The position numbers were made by a program, and so were the translations under genes. From positions 1 to 64,000 of the forward strand of contig PSLF01000002.1 in the NCBI GenBank assembly GCA_040289475.1: a stretch of 64,000 bases of DNA. The letters run 5' to 3'. The notes below the pieces were generated by a model that saw nothing but the letters and a program-made list of their open reading frames with translations, ran no database searches and was not told where the DNA came from. This DNA comes from Acidimicrobiia bacterium. GTDB lineage: Bacteria; Actinomycetota; Acidimicrobiia; ATN3; PSLF01. Positions within the stretch are counted from its first letter, which is position 1; each line of letters starts with the position of its first letter. Positions 17,917-27,782 of this stretch are shown in pieces.

Positions 17917-18591
17917 ATGACGACACCGATCAAGTCTGTCCTTGTCGTAGAAGACGAAGAAAACATAGCCGAGATCGTCCGACGCTATCTTGAGCGCGAA
18001 GGCTTTTCGGTGACGACGTGCTTGACCGCTCAGGAGTGCTTCGAGGCTGTCGAGCGCTTGGGTCCTCAACTCGTCATTCTCGATATCGGCCTCCCCGATG
18101 TAGACGGCGTGGAAGTATGCAAGCGCCTCAGGGCTTCTCATTCCATCCCTGTCATTATGCTGACGGCCCGAGACTCTGAGGTCGACAGGGTTGTCGGGTT
18201 GGAGGTAGGGGCAGACGACTACATCACAAAACCGTTCTCTCCCCGGGAGCTTGTAGCCAGGGTCAAAGCGGTGCTGCGTCGCACTCATCCAGAACCCCAA
18301 GTAGAGCGGGTCCAGATAGGAGAAATCGTCGTGGACCGTGGCCGTCAAGAGGTGCGCAAGGGCAACCAGGTAATTGAGCTGACTGCTAAGGAGTTCGAGT
18401 TGCTTTGGTACTTCTGTATCAACAGGGGGCTCGTTTTGTCGCGGGAACAGATCATTAGGGCTGTTTGGGGATACGAGTACCTAGGGGAATCGAGAACGAT
18501 AGATGTCCATGTTCGGCAATTGAGAAGAAAGTTGGGCGAGGAGTTCCCCTTGAAAACTCGCTGGGGCGTTGGGTATCAGCTCCGTGTCTAA
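17917..18591 (+). CDS. OmpR/PhoB-family response regulator
   Basis: The receiver domain (about residues 5-118) has the acidic pair in VEDEEN, the phosphoacceptor Asp in LVILDIGLPD, Thr in MLTARD and Lys in ITKPFSP. The winged-helix DNA-binding domain (about 130-224) shows LTAKEFELLWYF and RTIDVHVRQLRRKLG. Upstream TTG 17875 is also in frame, but MTTPIKSVLVVEDEE at 17917 matches the family start. Its end overlaps the kinase gene start by eight bases, so the two form a cognate pair. The regulated genes are unknown. Confidence 0.93.
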   Translation: MTTPIKSVLVVEDEENIAEIVRRYLEREGFSVTTCLTAQECFEAVERLGPQLVILDIGLPDVDGVEVCKRLRASHSIPVIMLTARDSEVDRVVGLEVGADDYITKPFSPRELVARVKAVLRRTHPEPQVERVQIGEIVVDRGRQEVRKGNQVIELTAKEFELLWYFCINRGLVLSREQIIRAVWGYEYLGESRTIDVHVRQLRRKLGEEFPLKTRWGVGYQLRV

Positions 18592-20173
18592 GGTTGGAAC
18601 AACCCCGGCTGAAGGCCGTATCCGAAGCGTTTCCCTCAGAAACCGTCTCCTGGCCGTAGTCACAGTTGCGTCGTTGGGATCGGTTCTTATTACCGGGGCC
18701 CTGTTGGCATCGTTTTATTCGCTTAGTGCGAGGCGAGAGGCAATTGCGGAGCTATCGCGCCAAACAGAGGCTCTCGCCGAAGAAGTGGGCAGGATCGTTC
18801 GAACCAACGAAGAGCTGAGATCTCCTGTTATGGCGCTTGCAAAGCGCATTCCTATTCGGGCAATCCTCAGCTCCGGCAAGCTCGATTACGTAGGCGTGTG
18901 GTTCATAGATCAGGGTTCCCAGCCAACAGAGGTCATCGGTTCTGAAGCCGACAAGCCTACGCCAGAAGCGCTAGAGGCAATCGTATCTAGGATCGAGGCG
19001 CAAAGAACTGACACGTCTCTTCGCCGCTCTCAGTTTGTTACTGGTGATTTAGAGACAGTTTCTAACAGGCGCCTTGTGTTTTCAGCGCGGACGGTGCCTA
19101 ACACAGAGGGTCGACTGCTAGTTATAGCTGCGAGGCGTGTATCTTTGCCGAGCTTGCGAGTTTTAGCGAGGCTGCTAGTCGCTTCGATCGTGGGCCTTGG
19201 GATTTCTGGGGCTCTGGCATGGTGGCTTTCCCGCCGAATATTGGATCCAGTGGCGGAGATGGAGAAGGCCGCTTTAGGAATTGCCGGGGGCAACTATTCT
19301 GTAAGAGTCAAGCCACCAAAAGACCGAGAGCTCGCCCGACTCGCTGGGGCTATGAATGCCATGGCTGAACAGGTGCAAGCGGCGCGCCAGAGAGAGCAGG
19401 GGCTCCTCATGGCGGTGTCTCACGATCTCAGGACTCCTCTGACATCGATTCGTGCGTATGCAGAGGGAATTGCAGATGGAACCATCGAAGGGCAAGAGGA
19501 GATCGAGCGGGCTGCCGACGTCATAGCCAGCGAAGCGAAGCGCCTTTCGCGTCTAGTAGACGTGCTTTTCGACGCGGCACGTCTCGGATCTGGGCAGCTC
19601 GTTTTAAACGTGCACGAGGTGGACCTGGCCGATGTGGTCGAAGATGTAGCCTCGGTGTTTGCTTCTAGAGCGGAGAATATGGGCATTGAGCTTCAGACGT
19701 GCTGCGACAGAGGAGCTGTGGTTATGACCGACGGTGATCGAATAGCACAGGTGGTTTCCAACCTAGTCGACAACGCACTGAAAAACACCCCCTCTGGCGG
19801 CCGCGTTGTGGTGGGCGTCGAGAGGATTGGTCAAGAAGTGACGAGCTCACCAGCGGTAGGAAGTGGGAGGGTTGCGGGTGCAGACCCGGGTCAGTCGCCT
19901 GGAGTCGCAGGTCTTAGCGAGGCAACGAAGAGCTTGCAGATGGGAAAGCCAGTTTATCGCCTTTACGTGAGCGATACGGGTCGGGGTATACCTCCAAACG
20001 ACATAAAGCGCATCTTTGAGCCGGGATTTTCCTCGGGCCGCCGAACCGACGGTGGTCCTGGCCTCGGGTTGGGCCTTGCGATTGTGAAGTCAATCGTGTC
20101 AGCGTTGGGAGGGTCTATCGAGGCTGCAAGCGAGGAAGGGAAGGGAACGACTATTTCTATCTACATTTCGTAG
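18584..20173 (+). CDS. Membrane-bound sensor histidine kinase
   Basis: A typical two-transmembrane sensor kinase. Helix 1 is near residues 20-45 and helix 2 near 190-212, flanking an extracytoplasmic sensor domain of about 145 residues. A HAMP linker (RRILDPVAEMEKA) follows, then HisKA with the phosphoacceptor His280 in VSHDLRTPLTS. The HATPase domain has NLVDNALKNTPSGG, DTGRGIPP and GGPGLGLGLAIVKS. A Gly/Ser-rich insertion lies inside the HATPase domain (about residues 422-455). GTG 18584 is preferred over TTG 18569; both overlap the response regulator end. Confidence 0.93.
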   Translation: MSKVGTTPAEGRIRSVSLRNRLLAVVTVASLGSVLITGALLASFYSLSARREAIAELSRQTEALAEEVGRIVRTNEELRSPVMALAKRIPIRAILSSGKLDYVGVWFIDQGSQPTEVIGSEADKPTPEALEAIVSRIEAQRTDTSLRRSQFVTGDLETVSNRRLVFSARTVPNTEGRLLVIAARRVSLPSLRVLARLLVASIVGLGISGALAWWLSRRILDPVAEMEKAALGIAGGNYSVRVKPPKDRELARLAGAMNAMAEQVQAARQREQGLLMAVSHDLRTPLTSIRAYAEGIADGTIEGQEEIERAADVIASEAKRLSRLVDVLFDAARLGSGQLVLNVHEVDLADVVEDVASVFASRAENMGIELQTCCDRGAVVMTDGDRIAQVVSNLVDNALKNTPSGGRVVVGVERIGQEVTSSPAVGSGRVAGADPGQSPGVAGLSEATKSLQMGKPVYRLYVSDTGRGIPPNDIKRIFEPGFSSGRRTDGGPGLGLGLAIVKSIVSALGGSIEAASEEGKGTTISIYIS

Positions 20174-20198
20174 AATTCTTCAGGTCCAGGAGCGAGGC

Positions 20199-21608
20199 GT
20201 GATCAAACTGGCAGGCGCGCAAGGTTATTACGGAGACTCTCCGGAGGGAATCGATTCCGTACTGGCCGCAGAGCCCGACTTTATCGTGTGCGAAGCATTG
20301 TCGGAACTGACCCTCGCTATACTCCAGAAAGATCGATCAGAAGACGCCTCGCTCGGATACACCAAAGATCTGCCTGGGTATGTATCCAAGGTGCTGCCTG
20401 CTGTGGCCTCTGGAAAGACGCGATTGGTCACCAACGGCGGCGGGATCAATCCCGATGGGGCTGCGGCTGCTGCGGCGTCGGTAGCTATCCGGATGGGTTA
20501 CGGGAATTTGACGCTGGGTATCGTAAAAGGCTCGGATTTCGGCCACCGTTTCGAGGAGTTTTCCGAGGCAACGTCGGGTTTCCCCCATATAAGGACCGGA
20601 GAGAAATGCCCTTTCGAGGATTTTGCCTTCGCTACCGCGTACCTCGGCGCGTTCCCAGTTGCCGAGGCGCTAGATGGGGGCGCTCAAATAGTGGTAACGG
20701 GACGAGTAGCGGATGCCTCTTTATTCGTGGGTCCAATGATTCACTCATTCCGGTGGACCAAGGACGACCTAAACAGGCTTGCAATTGGATCGGTCGTCGG
20801 GCACCTTCTGGAGTGCTCCACTCAGGTCAGTGGAGGTAACCTCTCCGGGGCGTGGAGAGAGGTGCCGGATCCGGCCCACATCGCTTTTCCACTCGCCGAA
20901 GTTGAGCCCGACGGGACCGCTACGATTACCAAGGCAGCTGGGGGTGGGGTCGTCGACTTTGACTCTGTTCGCCAGCAGCTACTGTACGAGGTCGGTAATC
21001 CGGGCGAGTACGTGACGCCTGATTGCATTGTCGATTTCACCAAAGTCGTGCTGGAAGATTTGGGTGGGGACAGGGTGCTCGTTTCGGGGGCGACTGGTTA
21101 CCCGCCTACCGACTCGTACAAAGCGCTGATTTGTCGAGCTGGTGGGTGGCTCGCAGAGGCTAAAGCGGCTTTTGCATGGCCGGATGCATTGGCAAAGGCG
21201 CGGGCTGCGAAGAATGTGATCTTGGAAAGGGCCGCCTCTTACCTAGACGGTGAGGACGAGATCTGGACGGAGTACATGGGCGCATCCATTGGTGGCGGTC
21301 CCTCAGGGGTTTTCGGCCCGGCCTCCGAGGAGTATTTGGACGAGCTTGAAAGGAAGCCATTGGGCGAGCAGCCAAGCGAGGTTGTTTTGCGCATAGCCTT
21401 GAGGACCTCTGACAAAAACAAAGCGGATCGTTTCGCTCGAGAGGTCAACAAGATGGGCCTCTCGGGACCTCCGGGGCTTTTCGGCTTGGGGAGGGGTGGA
21501 GGAGGGATCTCGAGACTATTGGAGATTTGGCCGACTTTGGTACCAAAGTCGATGATCGACGATCAGACCAAGGTAGAGATCGCTACGGTGTCGGAGCGCT
21601 TACGATGA
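20199..21608 (+). CDS. AtuA/DUF1446-family protein
   Basis: The 469-residue protein matches the acyclic terpene utilisation AtuA family (DUF1446): KLAGAQGYYGDSPEGI near the N-terminus, VTNGGGINP, VTGRVADASLF, LLECSTQVSGGN, KAAGGGVVD and VSGATGYPPTDSYKA. AtuA belongs to citronellol/geraniol degradation clusters in Pseudomonas, but many bacteria carry homologues whose substrate is unknown, often a CoA or carboxylate compound. The GTG start has AGGAGCGAGG upstream. Its stop overlaps the next start by ATGA. Confidence 0.85.
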   Translation: MIKLAGAQGYYGDSPEGIDSVLAAEPDFIVCEALSELTLAILQKDRSEDASLGYTKDLPGYVSKVLPAVASGKTRLVTNGGGINPDGAAAAAASVAIRMGYGNLTLGIVKGSDFGHRFEEFSEATSGFPHIRTGEKCPFEDFAFATAYLGAFPVAEALDGGAQIVVTGRVADASLFVGPMIHSFRWTKDDLNRLAIGSVVGHLLECSTQVSGGNLSGAWREVPDPAHIAFPLAEVEPDGTATITKAAGGGVVDFDSVRQQLLYEVGNPGEYVTPDCIVDFTKVVLEDLGGDRVLVSGATGYPPTDSYKALICRAGGWLAEAKAAFAWPDALAKARAAKNVILERAASYLDGEDEIWTEYMGASIGGGPSGVFGPASEEYLDELERKPLGEQPSEVVLRIALRTSDKNKADRFAREVNKMGLSGPPGLFGLGRGGGGISRLLEIWPTLVPKSMIDDQTKVEIATVSERLR

Positions 21609-21967
21609 GTTCTAGACCTGCGCGCAAAATTTATCTAGCGGAGTTTTGCACCGCTCGGTCGGGGGACAAAGACGACGTTGTAAACATTGCTATTTTTGCG
21701 AAATCGCGGGCGGCATATGAACTCATCAAGGAACGTGTTAGTGCGGAGGCTGCGGCGCGGCACTTGAGCGGATTGGTGCGTGGAACTGTCGAGCGATACG
21801 AGGTTCCCAACGTGTTTGGCCTTAATTTTGTATGCACCCGTGCGCTCGACGGGGGAGCCTCGGTTTCCAGGAGGAGTGACAACCTTGGCAAAGCATTCGG
21901 CTCTCACCTGCTCGCTCTTCAGATCGAGATTCCAGAAGATATCACAGAGGAGCTTCTGCTCGGATGA
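21605..21967 (+). CDS. AtuA-associated small protein
   Basis: The 120-residue protein resembles the small partner that usually follows or is fused to DUF1446/AtuA proteins. It has a short strand-rich start (RKIYLAEFCTARSGDKDD), KSRAAYELIKERV and a conserved YEVPNVFGLNFV segment. The ATG overlaps the atuA-like stop (ATGA) and its own stop overlaps the next ORF, so expression is coupled. It probably completes a heteromeric enzyme; the reaction is not established. Confidence 0.75.
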   Translation: MSSRPARKIYLAEFCTARSGDKDDVVNIAIFAKSRAAYELIKERVSAEAAARHLSGLVRGTVERYEVPNVFGLNFVCTRALDGGASVSRRSDNLGKAFGSHLLALQIEIPEDITEELLLG

Positions 21968-22431
21968 ACTCGAATACCAACGGCGTCGGCAGCGGGGTCG
22001 AAGACAGACATGCCTCCAATGGTGCGCGCAGAAAGCCGACGGCACGGGTTAGAGCTGTTGGCGATTGCATTGCCGTTGCCGTGTTCGTAATCGCTGGCAT
22101 GGCCGAGCACGGAACCGTCCCACGACTACCAGGGATCGCAAGGAATCTCGCGGTATTCATAGGCGCTTGGCTTGTTTTTTCGTGGATGACGAGGCTGTAC
22201 GCAGAAGACGGCGCCGAGCAGGTCGTATCCCTGAGACTGGCGGCTACGTGGTGCGCCTCGATCACAAGTGGGGTGTTAGTCAGGGCTGTCATAGTTGGAA
22301 GACCTTTAGACCGATCTCAGCTTATTTTTTGGGTAGTAGCGTCAGTATTCACTGCGGCGATGCTTGTGTCCTGGCGAGCCACGTACTTCGTCGCACGCGG
22401 GATTTTCGCTCGATCGAGGAAGGCGGTGTGA
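21964..22431 (+). CDS. DUF3054-family membrane protein
   Basis: A 155-residue integral membrane protein with about four hydrophobic helices. The pattern AVGDCIAVAVFVIAG with HG soon after, IGAWLVFSW, a central helix before GRPLDRSQLIFWVVAS and a final helix ending in a basic tail fits DUF3054, a family of unknown function common in Actinomycetota. It overlaps the preceding gene by four bases and ends three bases before trpC. Confidence 0.75.
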   Translation: MNSNTNGVGSGVEDRHASNGARRKPTARVRAVGDCIAVAVFVIAGMAEHGTVPRLPGIARNLAVFIGAWLVFSWMTRLYAEDGAEQVVSLRLAATWCASITSGVLVRAVIVGRPLDRSQLIFWVVASVFTAAMLVSWRATYFVARGIFARSRKAV

Positions 22432-22434
22432 GGG

Positions 22435-23250
22435 GTGCCAACCCGATTGCTGGGTGCGATTCTGGAGCGCAAGCGCAGCGAAATAGAAGAACGAAAGCGA
22501 GCGGGAGCTGTCTCGGTGTCGGTCTCTCCCTGTGCTGGTCCTCCCGATGCTGGGGAAGACAGGTTCGAGGCGGCGCTTCGATCGCCTGGCATCTCGGTAA
22601 TAGCAGAGATAAAGAGGTACTCGCCGTCCAAGCCTTCGATAAGGCGGGATCTCAATCCTACGGAGGTCGCGGTAGCCTTTGAAAGGGGGGGTGCGGCCGC
22701 GATCTCGGTCCTCACCGATGGCCCTGGATTTGGCGGAAGCCTGGAAGATATCGACAAAGTTCGGGCTGCATCCTCGCTTCCGATACTGCGGAAGGACTTC
22801 ATCATCGATGTCTTTCAAATACACGAAGCAAGTGTGAGGGGGGCGAGCGCCGTGCTGCTAATAGCCACAATATTGGATGGTAGTCAGTTGAAGGAACTGA
22901 TCTGTGCTGCCGAGAGTTTCGGCCTCGCTGCCTTGGTAGAAGTTCACACTGAAGACGAACTGGAGAGGGCGATAGAAGCGGGAGCCAGGATCGTGGGTGT
23001 CAATAACAGAGACCTCGATACTTTTGAAGTAGATCCTACGACTGCTCTGCGCCTCGCCACTCAGATTCCGAAGGAAATTGTTTCGGTGGCTGAGAGCGGA
23101 ATAAAAGGTCCCGAGCAAGTGGCGGCAGCATGCGAGGCCGGCTATGACGCCGTGCTCGTGGGAGAGGGGGTTCTCGTTGCAGACGACATATCTCAGGCTG
23201 TGAGGAGGCTGGTAGAAGGAGGATCGGAATGCAAGGGACGACCAAGCTAA
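22435..23250 (+). CDS. trpC: Indole-3-glycerol phosphate synthase
   Basis: Closes the indole ring from CdRP. The 271-residue TIM barrel has [16 protein letters not shown] (written in the protein as [11 protein letters not shown]), [51 protein letters not shown] and SVAESGIK, which include the catalytic Lys and Glu residues of the family. The GTG start lies right after the DUF3054 gene. Its end overlaps trpB2 by 22 bases. Confidence 0.96.
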   Translation: MPTRLLGAILERKRSEIEERKRAGAVSVSVSPCAGPPDAGEDRFEAALRSPGISVIAEIKRYSPSKPSIRRDLNPTEVAVAFERGGAAAISVLTDGPGFGGSLEDIDKVRAASSLPILRKDFIIDVFQIHEASVRGASAVLLIATILDGSQLKELICAAESFGLAALVEVHTEDELERAIEAGARIVGVNNRDLDTFEVDPTTALRLATQIPKEIVSVAESGIKGPEQVAAACEAGYDAVLVGEGVLVADDISQAVRRLVEGGSECKGRPS

Positions 23251-24539
23251 CTATGTCGGAAAGCGAGATTCCGGAGGCTTGGTACAACGTCCTACCTCGT
23301 CTCAACTTCGAGCTGCAACCACCTCTTCATCCAGCTACGCGTCAGCCAATTGGCCCCGACGATCTCGCCGCTATTTTTCCGATGGCTTTGATAGGCCAGG
23401 AGGTCTCTACAGATCCTTGGATAGACGTTCCCGGCGCCGTCTTAGATGTATACAGGCTGTGGCGTCCGACACCAATGATCCGAGCAGCTCGTCTCGAGCA
23501 AATGCTGGGAACTCCGGCCAAAATCTTTTACAAGTACGAGGGGGTTAGTCCCGCTGGAAGCCACAAGCCGAACACTGCAGTAGCCCAGGCGTACTTCAAC
23601 AAGGCCGAGGGAGTAAACCGCCTCACGACTGAGACGGGGGCAGGTCAGTGGGGATCAGCTCTCGCTTTGGCATGCACCTTTTTCGGAATGGAGTGCAAGG
23701 TTTACATGGTGCGCTCCAGCTATGAACAAAAGCCGTATCGCAGAGTGATGATGGAGACTTGGGGTGCAAGTGTCGTGCCCAGTCCATCCGAGCAGACGGA
23801 GTCAGGGCGAAAGATTCTCGAACGAGACCCCGACTCTCCGGGATCCTTGGGGATTGCGATTTCCGAGGCGGTCGAGGAGGCAGCGGGGCGCTCAGACACG
23901 AACTACTCTCTCGGGTCGGTGCTGAACCATGTTCTCCTACACCAGACAGTTATAGGTCTGGAAGCCAAGAAGCAGTTCAAGGCTGCCGGCGTTGAACCAA
24001 ACGTTCTAATCGGCAGTTGTGGCGGGGGATCGAATCTAGGAGGTTTTATTCTCCCTTTCTTCGAAGACAAGCTGGCACGAGGCGACGAGCTGCGCATGAT
24101 TGCAGTGGAGCCGACGGCGTGTCCGACTCTTACCAAGGGTAAGCTAGAGTACGACTTCGGAGATACCGCAGAACTCACCCCTCTTATAAGGATGTACACG
24201 CTGGGGCACGACTTTGTGCCCCCGCCTATTCACGCAGGAGGCCTACGGTACCACGGCGATGCTCCCATAATCTGCGGCATGGTCGAGCATGGCCTGCTGG
24301 AGGCCGTGGCGTATCCTCAGGGAAAGGTTTTTGACGCCGCGATTCAATTCGCCCGCAGCGAGGGAATTATTCCGGCTCCCGAGTCAGCGCATGCGGTTCG
24401 GGCAGCTATAGACGAGGCGCTGCGCTGCAAAGAGGAGGGGTCGGAGGAAGTAATCGCATTCAATCTTTCGGGTCATGGGAAACTCGACTTGAGTGCATAC
24501 GACGCATATCTCCGAGGTGAACTGGAGCTAGACACGTGA
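23229..24539 (+). CDS. trpB2: Tryptophan synthase beta-like protein (TrpB2)
   Basis: Fold-type II PLP enzyme of the TrpB2 subgroup. The N-terminal region before the PLP site is longer than in TrpB1 and contains [16 protein letters not shown]; the PLP lysine is in [13 protein letters not shown], followed by [15 protein letters not shown] and CGGGSNLGG. Residues that TrpB1 uses to contact TrpA are replaced. TrpB2 enzymes condense indole or O-phospho-serine/serine with indole and often work without TrpA. ATG 23229 overlaps trpC; an ATG at 23253 is a possible later start. A second, canonical trpB lies three genes downstream. Confidence 0.93.
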   Translation: MQGTTKLTMSESEIPEAWYNVLPRLNFELQPPLHPATRQPIGPDDLAAIFPMALIGQEVSTDPWIDVPGAVLDVYRLWRPTPMIRAARLEQMLGTPAKIFYKYEGVSPAGSHKPNTAVAQAYFNKAEGVNRLTTETGAGQWGSALALACTFFGMECKVYMVRSSYEQKPYRRVMMETWGASVVPSPSEQTESGRKILERDPDSPGSLGIAISEAVEEAAGRSDTNYSLGSVLNHVLLHQTVIGLEAKKQFKAAGVEPNVLIGSCGGGSNLGGFILPFFEDKLARGDELRMIAVEPTACPTLTKGKLEYDFGDTAELTPLIRMYTLGHDFVPPPIHAGGLRYHGDAPIICGMVEHGLLEAVAYPQGKVFDAAIQFARSEGIIPAPESAHAVRAAIDEALRCKEEGSEEVIAFNLSGHGKLDLSAYDAYLRGELELDT

Positions 24540-25327
24540 GGCAGCGACGGGAAGGTAGTTGTGGCTGGGCCTGTGGCGACGGATTTAGTTACGGCCGACT
24601 AGAACAAGAAAACGTCCAGGATGCTGCCGGGGACAAAACATGGGTAAAAATTTGTGGCATTCGCAGGGTCGCCGATCTAGTGGTGGCCGCAGAAGAAGGG
24701 GCCGACGCCGTCGGTCTTGTATTCGATAGATCTAGCCCTCGGGCTGTGGCAATAGAAGAGGCGCGTCAGCTTGTTTCGATAGCTGGGCACGACATCTTGT
24801 GTGTGGGGGTCTTTAGAAACGAGCCAGCGACGTCTGTCGCGGTAGTCATCGACGAGGTAGGCCTTGATGCGATCCAGTACTACGGGGATGTAGCAGAGTT
24901 CGTCGCAATCAAGCGTTCCTTTCCCGAGCTGAGGCTCGCCACGTTTGCCGTTCCAGTGAGAAGTGATAGAGCAAACCGCCTTTTTCGGGATGTCCTGGCT
25001 GGCTTCGAGGGCGAAGAGGAACGGCCAGATGTTTTATTGTTCGACTCTTCAAAACCGGGAAGCGGTCGGCCCTGGAGATGGAGCGCTCTCGCGGATTATT
25101 TCGGGCCGATCCCGTTTGTGTTGGCCGGAGGACTGAACCCCGACAACGTCATAGATGCAATTAGCACGGTGCATCCATGGGGAGTAGATGTCTCGAGCTC
25201 TCTCGAGGTACGGCCTGGAGTCAAAGATCCCGCTTTGGTGCGGAAGTTCGTGGCTGCCGTACGCCTAGCTACAAAGATACGCGAAACCGTCGACGTCAAG
25301 ACGAAGAGGCTCTATGAGAGGAGCTAG
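24536..25327 (+). CDS. trpF: Phosphoribosylanthranilate isomerase
   Basis: Isomerises PRA to CdRP. The domain begins near residue 35 ([28 protein letters not shown], broken here for length), with the catalytic Cys in KICGI, and ends with [12 protein letters not shown] and [16 protein letters not shown]; the catalytic Asp lies in LLFDSSKPG. Length is 263 residues because of an N-terminal extension from the GTG that overlaps the trpB2 stop. A later start closer to WVKIC is possible. Confidence 0.93.
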   Translation: MRQRREGSCGWACGDGFSYGRLEQENVQDAAGDKTWVKICGIRRVADLVVAAEEGADAVGLVFDRSSPRAVAIEEARQLVSIAGHDILCVGVFRNEPATSVAVVIDEVGLDAIQYYGDVAEFVAIKRSFPELRLATFAVPVRSDRANRLFRDVLAGFEGEEERPDVLLFDSSKPGSGRPWRWSALADYFGPIPFVLAGGLNPDNVIDAISTVHPWGVDVSSSLEVRPGVKDPALVRKFVAAVRLATKIRETVDVKTKRLYERS

Positions 25328-26528
25328 TTCTGAACTAAGGCGCTCGCCCTACTTTGGTCGTTACGGTGGTCGCTTCGTGCCCGAAACGCTCGTTCCGGCT
25401 TTGGATGAGTTAGAAACGGTGTTCGAGGAGGCATGGTCGGATCCTTCCTTTCGAGACGAGCTGAACTCATTGCTGGAGACATACGCTGGTCGTCCCACTC
25501 CCCTAACTAGAGCGTCGCGTCTAGCACAGCGAGTGGGCGTTTCGGAGGTTTTCATAAAGCGTGAGGACCTTTGTCATACCGGATCTCACAAAATTAACAA
25601 CTGTTTGGGACAGGCGCTGTTGGCGAAGCGAATGGGAAAGCGAAGAATTATCGCTGAGACCGGGGCGGGTCAGCACGGTGTGGCCACAGCCACTGTTGCA
25701 GCCCTTTTTGGTTTCGATTGCACCGTGTACATGGGATCAGAGGACGTCCGGCGTCAGGCGTTGAACGTTTTCCGTATGCAGCTATTGGGGGCCAATGTCG
25801 TCGAAGTTACCGCGGGAAGCGCCACTTTGAAGGATGCCACATCGGAGGCGCTGCGCGACTGGGTAGCCTCAGTTGAGTACACGCACTACGTTCTCGGATC
25901 TGCTGTCGGCCCTCATCCCTACCCCCTGATCGTGCGAGAGCTTCAGTCTGTCATTGGTCAAGAGGCCAAAACCCAAATGCTTGAAGTCGCTGGGCGCTTG
26001 CCAAGCCATGTCATAGCTTGCGTTGGTGGGGGATCCAACGCTATCGGGATCTTCGGCGCGTTCCTCGAAGACTCGGAGGTGTCGTTGGTGGGCGTGGAAG
26101 CCGGTGGAGAAGGACTCGACACTGGACGCCACGGTGCCTCTCTCGAGATGGGATCCCCAGGGGTGTTGCATGGATCGTTTAGTTATATTCTGCAAGACGA
26201 GATGGGGCAGATTTTGGAAGCGCACTCGATCTCCGCTGGGCTGGACTACCCGGGCGTCGGGCCAGAGCACGCTTGGCTAAAGGAAACAGGGCGTGTTAGT
26301 TATCAAAGCGCTACGGATGTGGAAGCTATAAGAGCTTTTCAAGAGCTTGCTCGCTTGGAAGGTCTAATCCCTGCTCTTGAACCTGCCCACGCAGTGGCGT
26401 GGCTTTTGACAAACGGGGAACATCTGGGTGAAGAAGCTGTAGTTTTGGTGAATCTATCAGGAAGGGGAGACAAGGACGTTCAGGCTGTGGCGTCCTATCT
26501 CGAGGCTTATCCCCAGTATAAGCTCTGA
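25314..26528 (+). CDS. trpB: Tryptophan synthase beta chain (TrpB1)
   Basis: Canonical beta subunit that joins indole and serine with PLP. Features: [14 protein letters not shown] at the start, the PLP lysine in [52 protein letters not shown] and LEPAHAVA. Length is 404 residues. It overlaps trpF by 14 bases. The COMM region typical of TrpA-responsive TrpB is present, so this copy is the likely partner of the downstream trpA. Confidence 0.96.
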   Translation: MRGASSELRRSPYFGRYGGRFVPETLVPALDELETVFEEAWSDPSFRDELNSLLETYAGRPTPLTRASRLAQRVGVSEVFIKREDLCHTGSHKINNCLGQALLAKRMGKRRIIAETGAGQHGVATATVAALFGFDCTVYMGSEDVRRQALNVFRMQLLGANVVEVTAGSATLKDATSEALRDWVASVEYTHYVLGSAVGPHPYPLIVRELQSVIGQEAKTQMLEVAGRLPSHVIACVGGGSNAIGIFGAFLEDSEVSLVGVEAGGEGLDTGRHGASLEMGSPGVLHGSFSYILQDEMGQILEAHSISAGLDYPGVGPEHAWLKETGRVSYQSATDVEAIRAFQELARLEGLIPALEPAHAVAWLLTNGEHLGEEAVVLVNLSGRGDKDVQAVASYLEAYPQYKL

Positions 26529-26697
26529 ACGAAGGTAGCATGCGAGTGTCTATGCTCGGACGAGCCCTGCCAAAAGGACATTTAAGACATTCAAAACAAT
26601 CTTCGCCTCCTGTCCGTGCTTTGGTGCCTGTGGGGTGCTGTGTGACGCCAATGACTTGGGGAGATCTCCGGCTCGCCTTGGTGGGGAACCTGGCGTT

Positions 26698-27549
26698 GTG
26701 ACCAAAAACTCGAGGGTCCCGACGCCTCGTAGCCCACTGCGCGATCCCGGAGGGGCGTTCGAACAGCGCCTCTCGGGAAAGGTTAGTTCGGGTCAGAAAT
26801 TTTTGGCTGTTTATGTAACGGCTGGGCTGCCGGACGTAAAGCACTTCGAACCACTCGTGGAGAGAGTCGCAGCGGCGGGCGCCGACATCGTAGAGATAGG
26901 CATTCCTTTTTCCGACCCAATCATGGACGGACCCGTGATCCAGAGGGCATCCAAGCGGGCCCTGGAGTCGGGCGTAACCCCGCCTTGGGCTCTCGAGAGT
27001 GCCTCGCGGATAGCGTCGCTGTGCGGATCCGATGTAGACCTGGTGGTCATGACGTACTCGAATTTGGCTTTCCGCATGGGGTTCACATCTTTTTCCAGAG
27101 AACTTGCAGCGGCCGGTGTGGGTGGAGTCATTTTGGCCGACCTTCCCCTGGAAGAGTCGGAGCTTTGGGAGAACGCCGCGATGGAAGCTGGGGTGGCGCC
27201 GGTACTTCTAGCGGCTCCCAACTGCTCGGACGAGCGCCTGGCTCGGGTGGCTTCCCGGTCTAGGGGATTCGTTTATGGGATTTCGCTACTGGGCGTTACT
27301 GGAGCTAGAAAAACCGTTTCGGAGATGGCCAAAGAAATAGGTGAGCGATTGAAAAGGGTGAGCGACGTTCCAGTGGGAGTAGGGATAGGTATTTCCTCTG
27401 GATCCCACGCTGCCGAGGTCGCTGCTCACTGCGACGGCGTGATTGTCGGATCGGCGCTTGTCCAGCGGATTCTGGATGCGGAAGATCCAGTCGCAGCTAT
27501 CGAAGCCGCTGAATCGTTCGTCGCGGAGCTACGGGGTGCCCTGAGTTGA
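26698..27549 (+). CDS. trpA: Tryptophan synthase alpha chain
   Basis: Cleaves indole-3-glycerol phosphate to indole for TrpB. The TIM barrel shows FLAVYVTAGLPD, the catalytic Glu in IVEIGIPFSDPIMDGPVIQ, the catalytic Asp in GVILADLPLEESE, YGISLLGVTGAR, VGVGIGISSG and DGVIVGSAL. The exact start is uncertain: GTG 26698 gives 283 residues, while GTG 26635 is also in frame. The gap after trpB (about 170 bases) is larger than elsewhere in the block and holds nothing I recognise. Confidence 0.95.
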   Translation: MTKNSRVPTPRSPLRDPGGAFEQRLSGKVSSGQKFLAVYVTAGLPDVKHFEPLVERVAAAGADIVEIGIPFSDPIMDGPVIQRASKRALESGVTPPWALESASRIASLCGSDVDLVVMTYSNLAFRMGFTSFSRELAAAGVGGVILADLPLEESELWENAAMEAGVAPVLLAAPNCSDERLARVASRSRGFVYGISLLGVTGARKTVSEMAKEIGERLKRVSDVPVGVGIGISSGSHAAEVAAHCDGVIVGSALVQRILDAEDPVAAIEAAESFVAELRGALS

Positions 27550-27600
27550 CAGGTTTCTTTTTCCTTAGGAACTGGGTGAGCTTTCGATTCTAAGAGCGAG

Positions 27601-27683
27601 TGCCGGGAGTGGGAGTCGAACCCACACGGGCGAAGCCCACGCGATTTTGAGTCGCGCGCGTCTGCCAATTCCGCCATCCCGGC
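27601..27683 (-). tRNA. tRNA-Leu (anticodon CAA)
   Basis: A type II tRNA of 83 bases on the minus strand. It has a 7-bp acceptor stem (GCCGGGA with TCCCGGC, discriminator A) and a D-arm containing GG. The anticodon stem is CGCGA/TCGCG with loop CTCAAAA, giving anticodon CAA. A long variable arm (GGGC/GCCC) and a T-arm GTGGG TTCGACT CCCAC follow. No 3' CCA is encoded. It sits between trpA and a small minus-strand gene. Confidence 0.97.
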
Positions 27684-27782
27684 GCACATTCGATGGAGGA
27701 AGCATGGTAGATGCATATAAAAAAAAGGAAGCGATTATCGGGACCGGAGTACAGCGAGCTTTTCACAGCTCGGACGGGCGAA

